A stretch of 64,000 nucleotides of DNA from Streptomyces lacrimifluminis (GTDB lineage: Bacteria > Actinomycetota > Actinomycetes > Streptomycetales > Streptomycetaceae), in assembly GCF_014646095.1 (NCBI RefSeq), contig NZ_BMMU01000013.1, forward strand, positions 176,780 through 240,779, given 5' to 3'. The notes beneath the pieces were generated by a model. The model had not been told where the DNA came from and did not search any database. It was given only the letters and a program-made list of their open reading frames with translations. This document shows positions 1-8,734 of the stretch, piece by piece (within the stretch, counting starts at the first letter, position 1; each line of letters starts with the position of its first letter). The position numbers were made by a program, and so were the translations under genes.

Positions 1-2
1 AG

Positions 3-131
3 TCCGGCACGGCGGTCCTGCTGATCACGCACGACGCCCAGGTGGCGGCGTACGCGGACCGCGAGCTCAGGCTGAGCGACGGCGCCCTGGCCGCCGACGG
101 CGCCGAGACCTCGGCGGAGGTGACCTCGTGA
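3..131 (+). CDS. ABC transporter ATP-binding protein, C-terminal end (partial)
   Basis: Only the last 42 codons lie in the window. The reading frame gives a tail with the H-loop segment LLITHDAQVAAYADRELRL, the usual end of a LolD/MacB-type ABC ATPase, where the His after the Walker B region senses ATP. The stop TGA at 129-131 overlaps the GTG start of the permease gene (GTGA overlap), so the two are translationally coupled and form one exporter. Walker A and the signature motif are outside the window, so the substrate cannot be judged. Confidence 0.85.
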   Translation, partial: SGTAVLLITHDAQVAAYADRELRLSDGALAADGAETSAEVTS

Positions 132-1579
132 TCGCCGGCGTGGTCTCCGCGGGGTCCGAGGGGCCCAACGGCAGGGATTCCTCAGGCACGAGGGCCGGCG
201 ACAAGGGGGCCGGCGGCTCCAGGAGCGGCTCCCTGCGCGCCGATGTGCGGCTCGCCTGGCTGCTCACGCGGGGTTCCGACCGGCGGGAGTGGTGGCGAGT
301 CGCGCTCACGGCGCTCGGGGCGGCGCTCGCGACCGGGTTCGCGCTGGCCGCCCTGGCCGTCGCCGCGATACGCGGGTACCGCCACATCGCCTTCGCCAGC
401 GGACTCCTGGACCGGCCCGGGGAACGCTCAGGTGTGGTGCTCACCCTCGTGCTGCTGCTCGTGCCCGTGATCGGGTTCCTCGGGCAGTGTGCGCGGGTCG
501 GGGCCGTGCACCGGGACCGTCGGCTGGCCGCGCTGCGGCTGGCGGGGGCCGGTGCGGCGCAGGTGCGGCGGATCGCGGCGCTGGAGTCGGGGCTCGCCTG
601 TCTGCTCGGCTCGGCGGTCGCCGCGGTGTTCTGCGTGCTGTTCCTTCAGGGCGAGTGGCGGCAGCCGCCCGTACTCCTCTGGTTCGGGATCGCGCTGGTC
701 GCGGCGGCCGTACCGGTGCTGGGGGCGCTGGTGAGCGTACTGGCGCTGCGACGCGCGGTCGCCTCGCCGCTGGGCCGGGTACGGCGGGTGCCGCCTCGCG
801 AGGGGCGTGGCCCGGGGATGCCGGTCCCGATGGCGGCCCTGGGTCTGCTGTTCGTGGGTCTGCTGCTGGCGCCGGACACGTTCGGCGGGTACGAGACCGC
901 CCCGGTGCTGGTGTTCGCCGTGGTGATCGGCACCGGTGTGGGCGCCCTGTGGCTGACCGGCGCCACCGCCCGGTTCACGGGGCGGATCCTGGCGGCCCGT
1001 ACCGCCGATCCGGCGACACTGATCGCGGCGGAGCGGCTGCGCGACGACCCGTGGGCCGCCGCCCGCACCCATGCGGCGGTGCTGCTGGTGACCGTCGTGG
1101 GCACCGGGTTCGTCGGCCTCCGGGAGGTGCTGCTGACCTCGCTGCGCGACCGCGGCGAGAAGATGGCGGCCTCGCCCCTGTCCTTCTACACCACCGGCAT
1201 CGACCTGACCGGCGCCGCCGTCCTGGTCGCCCTGGTGATCACGCTCTGCGGGCTCGGCGTCGGCACCGCCGAGTCGGTGGCGACCCGGCGCCGGGGCCTG
1301 GCCGCGCAGGCCGCCGCCGGAGTGCCGCGCGCGGTGCTCGGCCGGGCGCTGCTCCTGGAGACGGCCCTGCCGCTCGCGCCGGCGTTGCTGCTGGCGGGTT
1401 CCGGGGGCCTGCTGATCGGCGGCTGGTTCGCCGGGATCGCCCACGACGGCAGCCGCTCGGTGCCGTACACGGCGCTGCTGGTCGCGCCGGCGGTGTACGT
1501 GTGCTGCCTGCTCGCCGCGGCCACGTCCCTGCCGTTGCTGCGCCGTTCGGTGCATCCGGCGGAGCTCAGGTACGTGTGA
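128..1579 (+). CDS. FtsX-like ABC transporter permease
   Basis: A 483-residue, very hydrophobic protein with about eight to ten membrane segments, for example near residues 57-80 and 97-116 and a C-terminal FtsX-like block from about residue 355. It has a MacB/FtsX-type layout and pairs with the ATPase whose end overlaps it. Such exporters move antibiotics, peptides or lipoproteins, or act as bacitracin-type sensors. The GTG at 128 is favoured because it overlaps the ATPase stop. The first 38 residues are Gly/Ser-rich and probably cytoplasmic. No two-component system is visible beside it, so its role stays open. Confidence 0.85.
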   Translation: MIAGVVSAGSEGPNGRDSSGTRAGDKGAGGSRSGSLRADVRLAWLLTRGSDRREWWRVALTALGAALATGFALAALAVAAIRGYRHIAFASGLLDRPGERSGVVLTLVLLLVPVIGFLGQCARVGAVHRDRRLAALRLAGAGAAQVRRIAALESGLACLLGSAVAAVFCVLFLQGEWRQPPVLLWFGIALVAAAVPVLGALVSVLALRRAVASPLGRVRRVPPREGRGPGMPVPMAALGLLFVGLLLAPDTFGGYETAPVLVFAVVIGTGVGALWLTGATARFTGRILAARTADPATLIAAERLRDDPWAAARTHAAVLLVTVVGTGFVGLREVLLTSLRDRGEKMAASPLSFYTTGIDLTGAAVLVALVITLCGLGVGTAESVATRRRGLAAQAAAGVPRAVLGRALLLETALPLAPALLLAGSGGLLIGGWFAGIAHDGSRSVPYTALLVAPAVYVCCLLAAATSLPLLRRSVHPAELRYV

Positions 1580-1595
1580 GCGGCCGGGCATGACT

Positions 1596-1634
1596 GATCC
1601 GGCCCTGGGGAACGGGGGTTCCCGGGGCCGGATC
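1596..1634. terminator. Strong bidirectional hairpin between convergent genes
   Basis: A 10-bp perfect stem (GATCCGGCCC with GGGCCGGATC) encloses an inner GGGAA/TTCCC stem. It lies between the end of the permease gene (1579) and the end of the opposing HNH gene (1680), so it likely stops transcripts from both sides. There is no marked T tract, as is common in Streptomyces terminators. Confidence 0.75.
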
Positions 1635-1679
1635 GCATCCGCACAAGTGTCCGTATTCAGGTATCAGAAAGCCCGGACG

Positions 1680-2216
1680 TCAGGCTGAGATGCCGTCGAT
1701 CCGGGCCATCGCGTCGTCCGCGCCGTACGGCTGCAGATACGGCAGCCAGCGCGGGTCCCGGTGTCCTGTGCCGATGATGCGCCAGGCGAGACCGGTGGGC
1801 GGGGCGGGTTTGTGACGCAGCCGCCAGCCGATCTCGAAGAGATGGCGGTCGGCCTTCGTGTGGTTGCAGCGACGGCACGACGCCACCACGTTGTCCCAGC
1901 GGTGCTGACCGCCACGGGACCGCGGGATGACATGATCGACGCTGGTCGCGGCGGCGCCGCAGTACATGCACCGGCCGCCGTCGCGGGCGAACAGCGCCCT
2001 ACGGGTCAGTGGAACGGGCCCCCGGTAGGGGACCCGTACGAACCTCTTCAGCCGGACCACGCTGGGTGCGGGGACAGTAACGGTCGCGCTGTGCATGAAG
2101 GCGCCCGATTCCTCCAGGGAGACAGCCTTGTTCTCCAGGACGAGGACGAGCGCGCGCCGGAGCGGTACGACGCCGAGTGGCTCGTACGACGCGTTGAGTA
2201 CCAGGACATGCGGCAC
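1680..2216 (-). CDS. HNH endonuclease family protein
   Basis: The 178-residue product begins VPHVLVLNASYEPLGVV, the usual start of the small actinobacterial HNH proteins. A CxxC pair (C83, C86), the DH pair at 94-95, N109 and a second CxxC with following His (CRRCNHTKAD, 114-122) form a complete zinc-containing HNH nuclease core. The GTG at 2216 was chosen over an upstream in-frame start at 2339 because AAGGAGG sits just upstream and homologous proteins start here. The gene stands alone, converging on the ABC exporter. The family cuts or nicks DNA; the cellular role of this chromosomal subfamily is not established. Confidence 0.9.
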   Translation of the reverse strand: MPHVLVLNASYEPLGVVPLRRALVLVLENKAVSLEESGAFMHSATVTVPAPSVVRLKRFVRVPYRGPVPLTRRALFARDGGRCMYCGAAATSVDHVIPRSRGGQHRWDNVVASCRRCNHTKADRHLFEIGWRLRHKPAPPTGLAWRIIGTGHRDPRWLPYLQPYGADDAMARIDGISA

Positions 2217-2552
2217 GGATGCCTCCTTGGGCGTCGGCGGCGCGTGGCTCGCGCCGGGACGATCTGTAGTCAGTCTCCCCTCTCGCCCGGCGGCAGCGCC
2301 ACCACGTCCCGGTAACGGGCTGGGAGTGTTTTCGACCACACCTTGCGTTCACGAGCCGGGACCACACCCTCTTCATCCCCAGGTGAGCGCGGTCTCTCCC
2401 TCGAACATCGCGGCGATCCGCACACGTTGCCCCGTTAGTGTGGTGGATCTGCCCTTCCGGTGACCTTTCCGTGACCTGAATGACAAGCTCACCGTCGAGC
2501 CGACCGTCGTAACCATCCGTACCGGGGGCAGGCCGCTTTGGAGGTACCCCCC

Positions 2553-3659
2553 GTGTCCTTGCCCGCCGTCCTACTCGCCGCCGGTCCGTCGCCGTCACCG
2601 ACTCCCTCGGAGTCACCGACCGCGTTGGTCCCGTCGCTCCAGGACGCCCAGGAGAGCGCGACGAACGCCGCCAGCTGGGTCGAGCAGAACTGGTCCACCT
2701 GGCTGGCGATCGGCCTCAAGGTGCTGCTGATCGTGGTGATCGCGGTGGCGCTGAGAGTGGCGGTCCGGCGGGCGATCACCAAGCTGATAGAGCGCATGAA
2801 CCGCACGGTCCAGACGGCCGACGGCCCGTCCGGCGGCACGGCGCTGGGCAGCCTGCTGGTCAATGTCGAGCGCCGCCGTCAGCGCTCCCAGGCGATCGGC
2901 TCCGTGCTGCGCTCGGTGGCGAGCTTCATCATCCTGGGCACCGCGGCCCTGATGGTCCTCTCCGCGTTCCAGATCAACCTGGCCCCGCTGCTTGCCTCCG
3001 CCGGTGTCGCGGGCGTGGCGATCGGTTTCGGCGCCCGCAACCTGGTGACGGACTTCCTCTCCGGCGTGTTCATGATCCTGGAGGACCAGTACGGCGTCGG
3101 CGACACCATCGACGCGGGGGTGGCGTCGGGCGAGGTGATAGAGGTGGGCCTGCGCGTGACGAAGCTGCGCGGCGACCAGGGCGAGATCTGGTACGTCCGC
3201 AACGGCGAGGTCAAGCGCATCGGCAACCTCTCCCAGGGCTGGGCCACGGCCGGCGTCGACGTGACCGTGCGCTCGGACGAGGACCTGGAGCGGCTGAAGG
3301 AGAAGCTCGCCGAGGTCGGCGAGAAGATGAGCCGGGAGGATCCCTGGAACGAGCTGCTGTGGGGCCCGATCGAGATCCTGGGCCTGGACAGCGTTTTCCT
3401 GGACTCGATGGTGATCCGCCTCACGGCGAAGACGATGCCGGGCAAGTCCCTGACGGTGGAGCGCGAACTGCGCTGGCGCGTCAAGCGGGCCCTGGACGCG
3501 GCGGGCATCCGCATCGTCGGCGGCACCACGGTCATCCCGGAGGAGGAGCCCCTGGACCCGACGGCCGGCATGGCGGCCCCGTCGGCGTACTCCAACACGG
3601 GCTCCCCGCAGGCCCAGGCGGCCACCCCGCTGGTCGCTCCGCCGGGCGCGCCGAGGTAG
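2553..3659 (+). CDS. mscS: MscS-type mechanosensitive ion channel
   Basis: This 368-residue membrane protein has an extracytoplasmic Ser/Pro-rich N-terminus, a first membrane helix near residues 47-68, further helices, and then the conserved pore helix and beta-domain junction (ASAGVAGVAIGFGARNL ... LEDQYGVGDTI). Channels of this family open on membrane stretch and release solutes on hypo-osmotic shock. The GTG at 2553 is preceded by GGAGGT at a good distance and is preferred over the TTG at 2538, which overlaps that ribosome binding site. The last 40 residues are Pro/Ala-rich and likely disordered. The gene is monocistronic, with a clear terminator after it. Confidence 0.92.
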   Translation: MSLPAVLLAAGPSPSPTPSESPTALVPSLQDAQESATNAASWVEQNWSTWLAIGLKVLLIVVIAVALRVAVRRAITKLIERMNRTVQTADGPSGGTALGSLLVNVERRRQRSQAIGSVLRSVASFIILGTAALMVLSAFQINLAPLLASAGVAGVAIGFGARNLVTDFLSGVFMILEDQYGVGDTIDAGVASGEVIEVGLRVTKLRGDQGEIWYVRNGEVKRIGNLSQGWATAGVDVTVRSDEDLERLKEKLAEVGEKMSREDPWNELLWGPIEILGLDSVFLDSMVIRLTAKTMPGKSLTVERELRWRVKRALDAAGIRIVGGTTVIPEEEPLDPTAGMAAPSAYSNTGSPQAQAATPLVAPPGAPR

Positions 3660-3691
3660 CCGGCAGGGACAGCGGAAGACGTACGTGAAGA

Positions 3692-3720
3692 GGCGGCGCC
3701 CCCGATCCGGGGGCGCCGCC
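3692..3720 (+). terminator. Rho-independent-type terminator after mscS
   Basis: GGCGGCGCCCCC and GGGGGCGCCGCC form a perfect 12-bp stem around a five-base loop and are followed by TCTCTCATT. It lies 33 bases after the mscS stop. Confidence 0.9.
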
Positions 3721-3774
3721 TCTCTCATTGCCCCTTGACGGCCCCCTTGGTCCGGTCCTATCTTCTCGCCATCC

Positions 3775-3793
3775 GATAGGAAACCTTCCTAAC
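3775..3793. promoter_or_regulatory. Candidate ROK (CsnR) operator
   Basis: The 19-bp site has perfect TAGGAA / TTCCTA arms around a short centre, 52 bases upstream of the csnR start. Palindromes of this TAGGAAA-TTTCCTA type are the known targets of the ROK repressor CsnR. An overlapping inverted repeat (TCCTATC at 3757-3763 and GATAGGA at 3775-3781) could add a second contact or a hairpin. Autoregulation of the repressor, and probably of the whole operon, is inferred. Confidence 0.65.
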
Positions 3794-3844
3794 AGTCATC
3801 ATCGCTGTGAAAAGCTGGGCACGGAAAGGCAGGTGCAGACACCC

Positions 3845-5056
3845 ATGGCAGGAACCGCGGGCACGCCCGGCACCCCCAGCGTCCTGCGCGCCATGAACGA
3901 CCGGGCCGCCCTGGACCTCCTCCTGGAGCACGGCCCCCTGTCCCGCACCCGGATCGGCAAGCTCACCGGCCTCTCCAAGCCGACCGCCTCCCAGCTCCTC
4001 GCCCGCCTGGAAGCGGCGGGGCTGGTACTGGCGACCGGCACCACCGAGGGCCGCCCCGGCCCCAACGCCCAGCTGTACGAGGTCAACCCGACCGCCGCGT
4101 ACGCCGCCGGGCTCGACGTCACCCCCGAACGCGTCCTCGCCGCGGTCGCCGACATCACCGGCCGGACCGTGGGCGAGTACGAGCTGCCCACCCCCGGCAG
4201 ACGCCCCGCCAGGCCCGTCGTCCAACAGGTCACCGACGCCCTGGACGGCGCCGTCAAGGCGGCCGGGCTGGCCCCGGCCGACCTCCGGCGGCTCGTCATC
4301 GGGACGCCGGGCGCCTTCGACCCGGGCACCGGCCGGCTGCGCTACGCCTCCCACCTCCCGGGCTGGCACTCCCCGGCCCTCCTCGACGAACTCGCCGCCG
4401 CGCTGCCCATGCCGGTGGAGTACGAGAACGACGTGAACCTCGTCGCCATCGCCGAACAACGGCTCGGTGCCGCCCGGGGGCACGACGACTTCGTCCTCCT
4501 GTGGAACGAGGGCGGACTCGGCGCCGCGCTCGTCCTCGGCGGCAGACTGCACCGCGGCTGGACCGGCGGCGCCGGTGAGGTCGGCTTCCTGCCCGTGCCG
4601 GGCACACCCCTCGTCCGGCAGGTCAGCAGGGCCGGCAGCGGCGGCTACCAGGAACTCGCCGGTTCACAGGTCATCCCCCGGCTCGCCCGCGAGCTGGGCA
4701 TCAGCCCCGTCCCGAACGGCCCGTACGCCGAGGTCGCAGCCGCCCTCGTCGCCCAGGCCGCCGACATCGACGCGGGGCCCCACCGGCGGCTCCTCGAAAC
4801 GTACGCGACCGGCCTGGCCACCGGTCTGGCCTCGCTCGTCTCCGTCCTCGACCCCGAACTCGTCGTCCTCAGCGGCGCCTCCCTCACCGCGGGCGGCGAA
4901 CCCCTGCGCGGTCTGGTCCAGGCCGAGCTGGAGGAACTGGCCGCGGCCCGGCCCCGGCTGGTCGTGGGCGACGTACGCGAACACCCCGTGCTGCGGGGCG
5001 CACTGGAGAGCGCCCTCGCGACCACCCGGGAGGAGGTCTTCGACACCTCGCGCTGA
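3845..5056 (+). CDS. csnR: ROK family transcriptional repressor, CsnR type
   Basis: The 403-residue protein has an N-terminal winged helix-turn-helix (about 18-66, GPLSRTRIGKLTGLSKPTAS) followed by a ROK sugar-kinase-like domain with acidic sugar-binding motifs such as YENDVN and EGGLGAALVLGG. It is followed by a binding protein, two permeases, a GH4 enzyme and a sugar kinase, the order of the csnR-K chitosan-oligosaccharide operon of S. coelicolor; the symbol rests on that gene order. The ATG at 3845 is used because the helix-turn-helix starts just after it. The Cys-rich zinc motif (CxCGxxGC) of most ROK proteins is absent. Binding of an oligosaccharide inducer would release the operator upstream. 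Confidence 0.78.
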   Translation: MAGTAGTPGTPSVLRAMNDRAALDLLLEHGPLSRTRIGKLTGLSKPTASQLLARLEAAGLVLATGTTEGRPGPNAQLYEVNPTAAYAAGLDVTPERVLAAVADITGRTVGEYELPTPGRRPARPVVQQVTDALDGAVKAAGLAPADLRRLVIGTPGAFDPGTGRLRYASHLPGWHSPALLDELAAALPMPVEYENDVNLVAIAEQRLGAARGHDDFVLLWNEGGLGAALVLGGRLHRGWTGGAGEVGFLPVPGTPLVRQVSRAGSGGYQELAGSQVIPRLARELGISPVPNGPYAEVAAALVAQAADIDAGPHRRLLETYATGLATGLASLVSVLDPELVVLSGASLTAGGEPLRGLVQAELEELAAARPRLVVGDVREHPVLRGALESALATTREEVFDTSR

Positions 5057-5440
5057 GCAACCGTTCCCGTGGACCGAGCGGGAGTGAGTCCGTTCAGCCG
5101 AGCGCCCCGCACGGTCCTGGGCGAGCTGGTCCCCGGCGTACCCGACCCCGGCGGCGGGACGCATCCTGTGCGTGCTCCGGGCCCGGGAGGGCCCCCGCAC
5201 TCCCCCAGAGGGGGTGCCCCCGGACGCCGTACTCCGCGTCCCTGATCACACAGGCACGCTCACCCACACAGCCCAGGGCACCGCAAGCCCGGAAGCCGAC
5301 CATCACACGATCGAGCTCATTCGGCCTCGCCCGCGCTCCTTGGCGAGCAACTGCAACCCCCAGTTCCGCCTGTTCACCCTCATCTTCACCACACCCTCAC
5401 GTCCCGCGTCCTGCCACACCCTTCCCTGGGAGACCTCGCC
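5057..5440. other. csnR-csnE spacer (384 bp) without a gene
   Basis: No credible coding frame is seen. The spacer holds a GC-rich hairpin repeat around 5179-5223 and a long leader before the csnE start. A promoter of its own for csnE is possible, but no clear -35/-10 pair stands out. Confidence 0.5.
5197..5217. repeat. Short intergenic hairpin repeat (Streptomyces type)
   Basis: GCAC-T-CCCCC and GGGGGTGC form a bulged stem around an AGA loop. C-rich and G-rich hairpins of this kind recur between Streptomyces genes. Lying inside the presumed operon, it may attenuate transcription or protect the csnR mRNA. Confidence 0.5.
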
Positions 5441-6778
5441 ATGCCCGGAACATCCAGAAAAGTCGCCGCCGTGCTCGCCGTTTCCGCCTCGACAGCCCTC
5501 CTCGCCACCGCCTGTACGGGCCAGTCCTCGACGGGCGCCCAGGACGACGCCTCCAAGGACACGACCATCACCTTCTGGCACGCCTGGAGCGCGCCGAACG
5601 AGGTGGCGGGCGTGAAGTCACTGATCGCCGGCTTCGAGAAGGCCCACCCCGACATCCACGTGAACGTCGTCGGCAACATGACCGACGACAAGATCAACCA
5701 GGCCCTGCGCGCGGGCGGCAGCAAGGCGCCCGACGTGATCTCGTCGTTCACCACCAACGGCGTCGGCAAGTTCTGCTCGTCGGGCGCGCTGGTCGACCTG
5801 AACCCGCTCTTCGAGAAGTCGGGCATCGACCCGGCGGCGACCTTCCCGAAGGCGATGAGCGAGTACACCCAGTACGACGGCAACCGCTGCGCCGTCCCGC
5901 TGCTGGGCGACGCCTACGGCCTCTACTACAACAAGACCGCCTTCAAGGCGGCCGGGATCACCAGTCCGCCCAGGACCTGGTCCGAGTTCGAGGCCGACGC
6001 CAAGAAGCTGACCATCACCAAGGGCGACACCTACTCCCAGCTCGGCTTCATGCCGAACTACCACGGCTGGGAGACGACCACCGAGCACTACATGGGCCAG
6101 TTCGGGCCCACGTACTTCGACGAGTCGGGCAAGTCGACGATCGCCACCGACCCGGCCGTCACCGACGCCTTCACCCTGCAGAAGAAGCTCGTCGACGGCC
6201 TCGGCGGCTTCAAGAAGCTGGAGAAGTTCCGCAGCGGCCTCGGTGACGAGTGGGGCCCCAAGCACCCCTTCCAGACCGGCCAGGTGGCCATGCAACTGGA
6301 CGGCGAATGGCGCCTGGGCATGGCACTGGACGCGAAGCCCGACTTCGAGATCGGCGTCGCCCCGCTGCCCGTGCCCGACGACCAGGCCGACCAGTACGGC
6401 AAGGGCTACATCACCGGCACCATCGCCGGTATCGCCGCCACCAGCGAGAAGCAGAACGCGGCCTGGGAACTGGTGAAGTACATCACCACCGACACGGACG
6501 CGGTGGTCGGCTTCTCCAACGCGATCCACAACGTCCCCTCCACGCTCGCGGCGCTGAAGTCCCCGAACCTGAAGTACGACCCGCGCTTCAAGACCTTCCT
6601 CGACATCGCCGCGAACCCCAACTCGACCACCTCGCCGGCCTCGGTCAACGGCGGCGTCTACCTCACCACCATCCAGCAGCTCGGCTACGACTACGAGAGC
6701 GGCAAGGTCACCGATCTGCGGGCGGGCCTGAAGAAGGCGGCGGCGCAGATCGACACGGACATCGCGCAGGCGAAGTAG
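5441..6778 (+). CDS. csnE: Sugar ABC transporter substrate-binding lipoprotein, CsnE type
   Basis: A 445-residue extracellular solute-binding protein of family 1. The signal peptide ends in a lipobox (LLATAC, Cys25), so it is a lipoprotein on the outer face of the membrane. Typical features follow: TITFWHAWS at the start of the mature domain, a hinge region with LLGDAYGLYYNKTAF and a C-terminal lobe rich in aromatic residues for sugar stacking. It lies directly before two matching permease genes (next start two bases after its stop), so it delivers an oligosaccharide to them. By gene order the ligand should be chitosan oligosaccharides or a related beta-linked sugar. Confidence 0.88.
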   Translation: MPGTSRKVAAVLAVSASTALLATACTGQSSTGAQDDASKDTTITFWHAWSAPNEVAGVKSLIAGFEKAHPDIHVNVVGNMTDDKINQALRAGGSKAPDVISSFTTNGVGKFCSSGALVDLNPLFEKSGIDPAATFPKAMSEYTQYDGNRCAVPLLGDAYGLYYNKTAFKAAGITSPPRTWSEFEADAKKLTITKGDTYSQLGFMPNYHGWETTTEHYMGQFGPTYFDESGKSTIATDPAVTDAFTLQKKLVDGLGGFKKLEKFRSGLGDEWGPKHPFQTGQVAMQLDGEWRLGMALDAKPDFEIGVAPLPVPDDQADQYGKGYITGTIAGIAATSEKQNAAWELVKYITTDTDAVVGFSNAIHNVPSTLAALKSPNLKYDPRFKTFLDIAANPNSTTSPASVNGGVYLTTIQQLGYDYESGKVTDLRAGLKKAAAQIDTDIAQAK

Positions 6779-6780
6779 CC

Positions 6781-7728
6781 ATGGCCGCCACCACCTACAC
6801 CCTGCGGGCGAAGCACCGGCGGTCGAGGCTGCGCACCCTCGCCTTCCTCTCGCCCTGGCTGATCGGTTTCACGGTCTTCTTCGCGTACCCGATGATCTCG
6901 ACGGTCTACTTCTCGTTCATGCACTACGACGGCTTCAGGCCGCCGACCTGGAGCGGAACGAAGAACTGGAGGTACGTGTTCGAGTCCTACCCCTTCTTCT
7001 GGCCCGCCCTGCGCAACACCCTGTGGCTGGTCGTGATCATGGTGACCCTCCGAGTCCTGTTCGGACTCGGGATCGGCATGCTCATCACGAAGATCAAGAC
7101 GGGTACGGGCGTCTTCCGCACCCTCTTCTACCTGCCCTACCTCGCCCCGCCGGTGGCCGCGACCATGGCGTTCGCCTTCCTCCTCAACCCTGGTACGGGA
7201 CCGGTCAACTCCCTGCTGGAGAGCATCGGCATCCCGGCACCGGGCTGGTTCAACGACCCCGGCTGGTCCAAGCCGGCGCTCACCATGCTGGCCCTGTGGG
7301 GCGTCGGCGACCTGATGGTGATCTTCATGGCGGCGCTGCTCGACGTACCGAGGGAGCAGTACGAGGCGGCCGAGCTGGACGGCGCGACACCCTGGCAGCG
7401 GTTCCGGTACGTCACGTTGCCGAACATCTCGCCGATCATCATGTTCGCCGTCGTCACCGGTGTCATCGGGGCGATGCAGTACTACACCCAGCCCCTGGTC
7501 GCCGGGAAGGTCGCCTCGGGTGTGATCCAGGGCGCGGGCACCATGTTCGAGCCCGGCTACCCCGAGCACTCCACGCTCACCCTCCCCCAACTCGTCTACA
7601 ACCTCGGCTTCCAGCGCTTCGACTACGGCTCCGCCTGTGTCGTCGCCCTGGTGCTGTTCGCCCTGTCGATGGCGTTCACCGCGCTGTTGATGCGGCGCCG
7701 GGGCGGTCTCATCCAGGCAGGTGACTGA
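6781..7728 (+). CDS. csnF: Sugar ABC transporter permease, CsnF type (MalF-like)
   Basis: A 315-residue inner-membrane protein with six predicted helices. The EAA loop that docks the ATPase is clear (EAAELDGATPWQRFRYVTLP). The N-terminal pattern (LAFLSPWLIGFTVFFAYPM) is standard for the first permease of CUT1 importers. It starts two bases after the csnE stop and is followed immediately by csnG. No ATPase gene is present in the operon; Streptomyces CUT1 importers usually share the ATPase MsiK encoded elsewhere. Confidence 0.9.
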   Translation: MAATTYTLRAKHRRSRLRTLAFLSPWLIGFTVFFAYPMISTVYFSFMHYDGFRPPTWSGTKNWRYVFESYPFFWPALRNTLWLVVIMVTLRVLFGLGIGMLITKIKTGTGVFRTLFYLPYLAPPVAATMAFAFLLNPGTGPVNSLLESIGIPAPGWFNDPGWSKPALTMLALWGVGDLMVIFMAALLDVPREQYEAAELDGATPWQRFRYVTLPNISPIIMFAVVTGVIGAMQYYTQPLVAGKVASGVIQGAGTMFEPGYPEHSTLTLPQLVYNLGFQRFDYGSACVVALVLFALSMAFTALLMRRRGGLIQAGD

Positions 7729-7729
7729 C

Positions 7730-8641
7730 ATGCCCCAGGACATGGTTCACGTACGGGAACGGCCCATGGGGTCCGAGCCCAAGGCCCCCGCCTCGCCCGC
7801 CGAGCGCACGGCCCGCCGCAGAGCACTCCTGGAATGGATCGCGGTCCACTCCCTCGGCGTCGCGGCGGCCCTCTTCTTCACCCTGCCCTTCGTGTTCGTG
7901 TTCCTGACCTCGCTGATGAGCGACTCGCAGGCACTCAGCCGGGACCTGATCCCGCACACCTGGGAATGGTCCAACTACCGCAAGGTCTTCGACACCCCCG
8001 GCTTCCTCACCTGGTGGAAGAACACCCTGATCTACGCCGGTCTCGGCACCGTCCTGACCGTCGTGTCGTCCGTGCCCGTGGCGTACGCGCTGGCCAAGTT
8101 CCGCTTCCGGGGCCGGAATCTGACGCTCATGCTGGTCATCTCGATGATGATGCTGCCTCCCCAGGTGGTCGTCATCCCGATGTACCTGTTCTGGGCGAAG
8201 CAGCTGGACCTGTCCGGCACGCTGTGGCCGATGATCATCCCGATGGCGTTCGGTGACGCGTTCTCGATCTTCCTGCTGCGTCAGTTCCTGACGACGATCC
8301 CGAACGAGTACATGGACGCGGCGAAGGTGGACGGCTGTGGCGAGCTGCGCACCCTGCTGAAGGTCATCCTGCCGATGGCCAGGCCCGGTATCGCCGCCAT
8401 CGCCCTCTTCCAGTTCTTCAACGCCTGGAACGACTACTTCGGCCCCCAGATCTACGCCTCCGAGAACCCGGGCGCGTGGACCCTGTCCTACGGCCTGGAG
8501 TCCTTCAAGGGCGCCCACCACACCGACTGGAACCTCACCATGGCCGCGACCGTGCTGGTCCTGGCCCCCGTGATCCTCGTGTTCTTCTTCGCGCAGAAGG
8601 CGTTCGTCGAGGGCGTCACTCTCACCGGCGTGAAGGGTTGA
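7730..8641 (+). CDS. csnG: Sugar ABC transporter permease, CsnG type (MalG-like)
   Basis: A 303-residue second permease of the same CUT1 importer, with about six helices and an EAA motif (MDAAKVDGCGELRTLLKVILP without the first residue is the core). The ATG at 7730 is chosen; an in-frame GTG at 7721 overlaps the csnF stop and is an alternative. The C-terminus (FFAQKAFVEGVTLTGVKG) is the family signature ending. It forms a heterodimer with CsnF in the membrane. Confidence 0.9.
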   Translation: MPQDMVHVRERPMGSEPKAPASPAERTARRRALLEWIAVHSLGVAAALFFTLPFVFVFLTSLMSDSQALSRDLIPHTWEWSNYRKVFDTPGFLTWWKNTLIYAGLGTVLTVVSSVPVAYALAKFRFRGRNLTLMLVISMMMLPPQVVVIPMYLFWAKQLDLSGTLWPMIIPMAFGDAFSIFLLRQFLTTIPNEYMDAAKVDGCGELRTLLKVILPMARPGIAAIALFQFFNAWNDYFGPQIYASENPGAWTLSYGLESFKGAHHTDWNLTMAATVLVLAPVILVFFFAQKAFVEGVTLTGVKG

Positions 8642-8661
8642 TCGCTACATGCTGTGTCACC

Positions 8662-8690
8662 CCGGGGGACGACCCCCGGACCCCCGGCCG
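8662..8690. repeat. 29-bp repeat with perfect hairpin, copy 1
   Basis: CCGGGGG-acga-CCCCCGG is followed by ACCCCCGGCCG. An almost identical copy lies at 23212-23240. Here it sits between csnG and csnH inside the operon, so it could act as a weak terminator or mRNA stabiliser that sets the level of the downstream enzymes against the transporter. Confidence 0.7.
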
Positions 8691-8734
8691 ATGAACAACG
8701 ACGCCACCGGCGCCCGACAGCAAGGGAACTCTCA

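Noticed and set aside
289..1593. Long Arg/Gly-rich frame parallel to the ABC permease gene
   Set aside because: It is a shadow frame of the permease with an abnormal amino-acid composition, typical of high-GC DNA.
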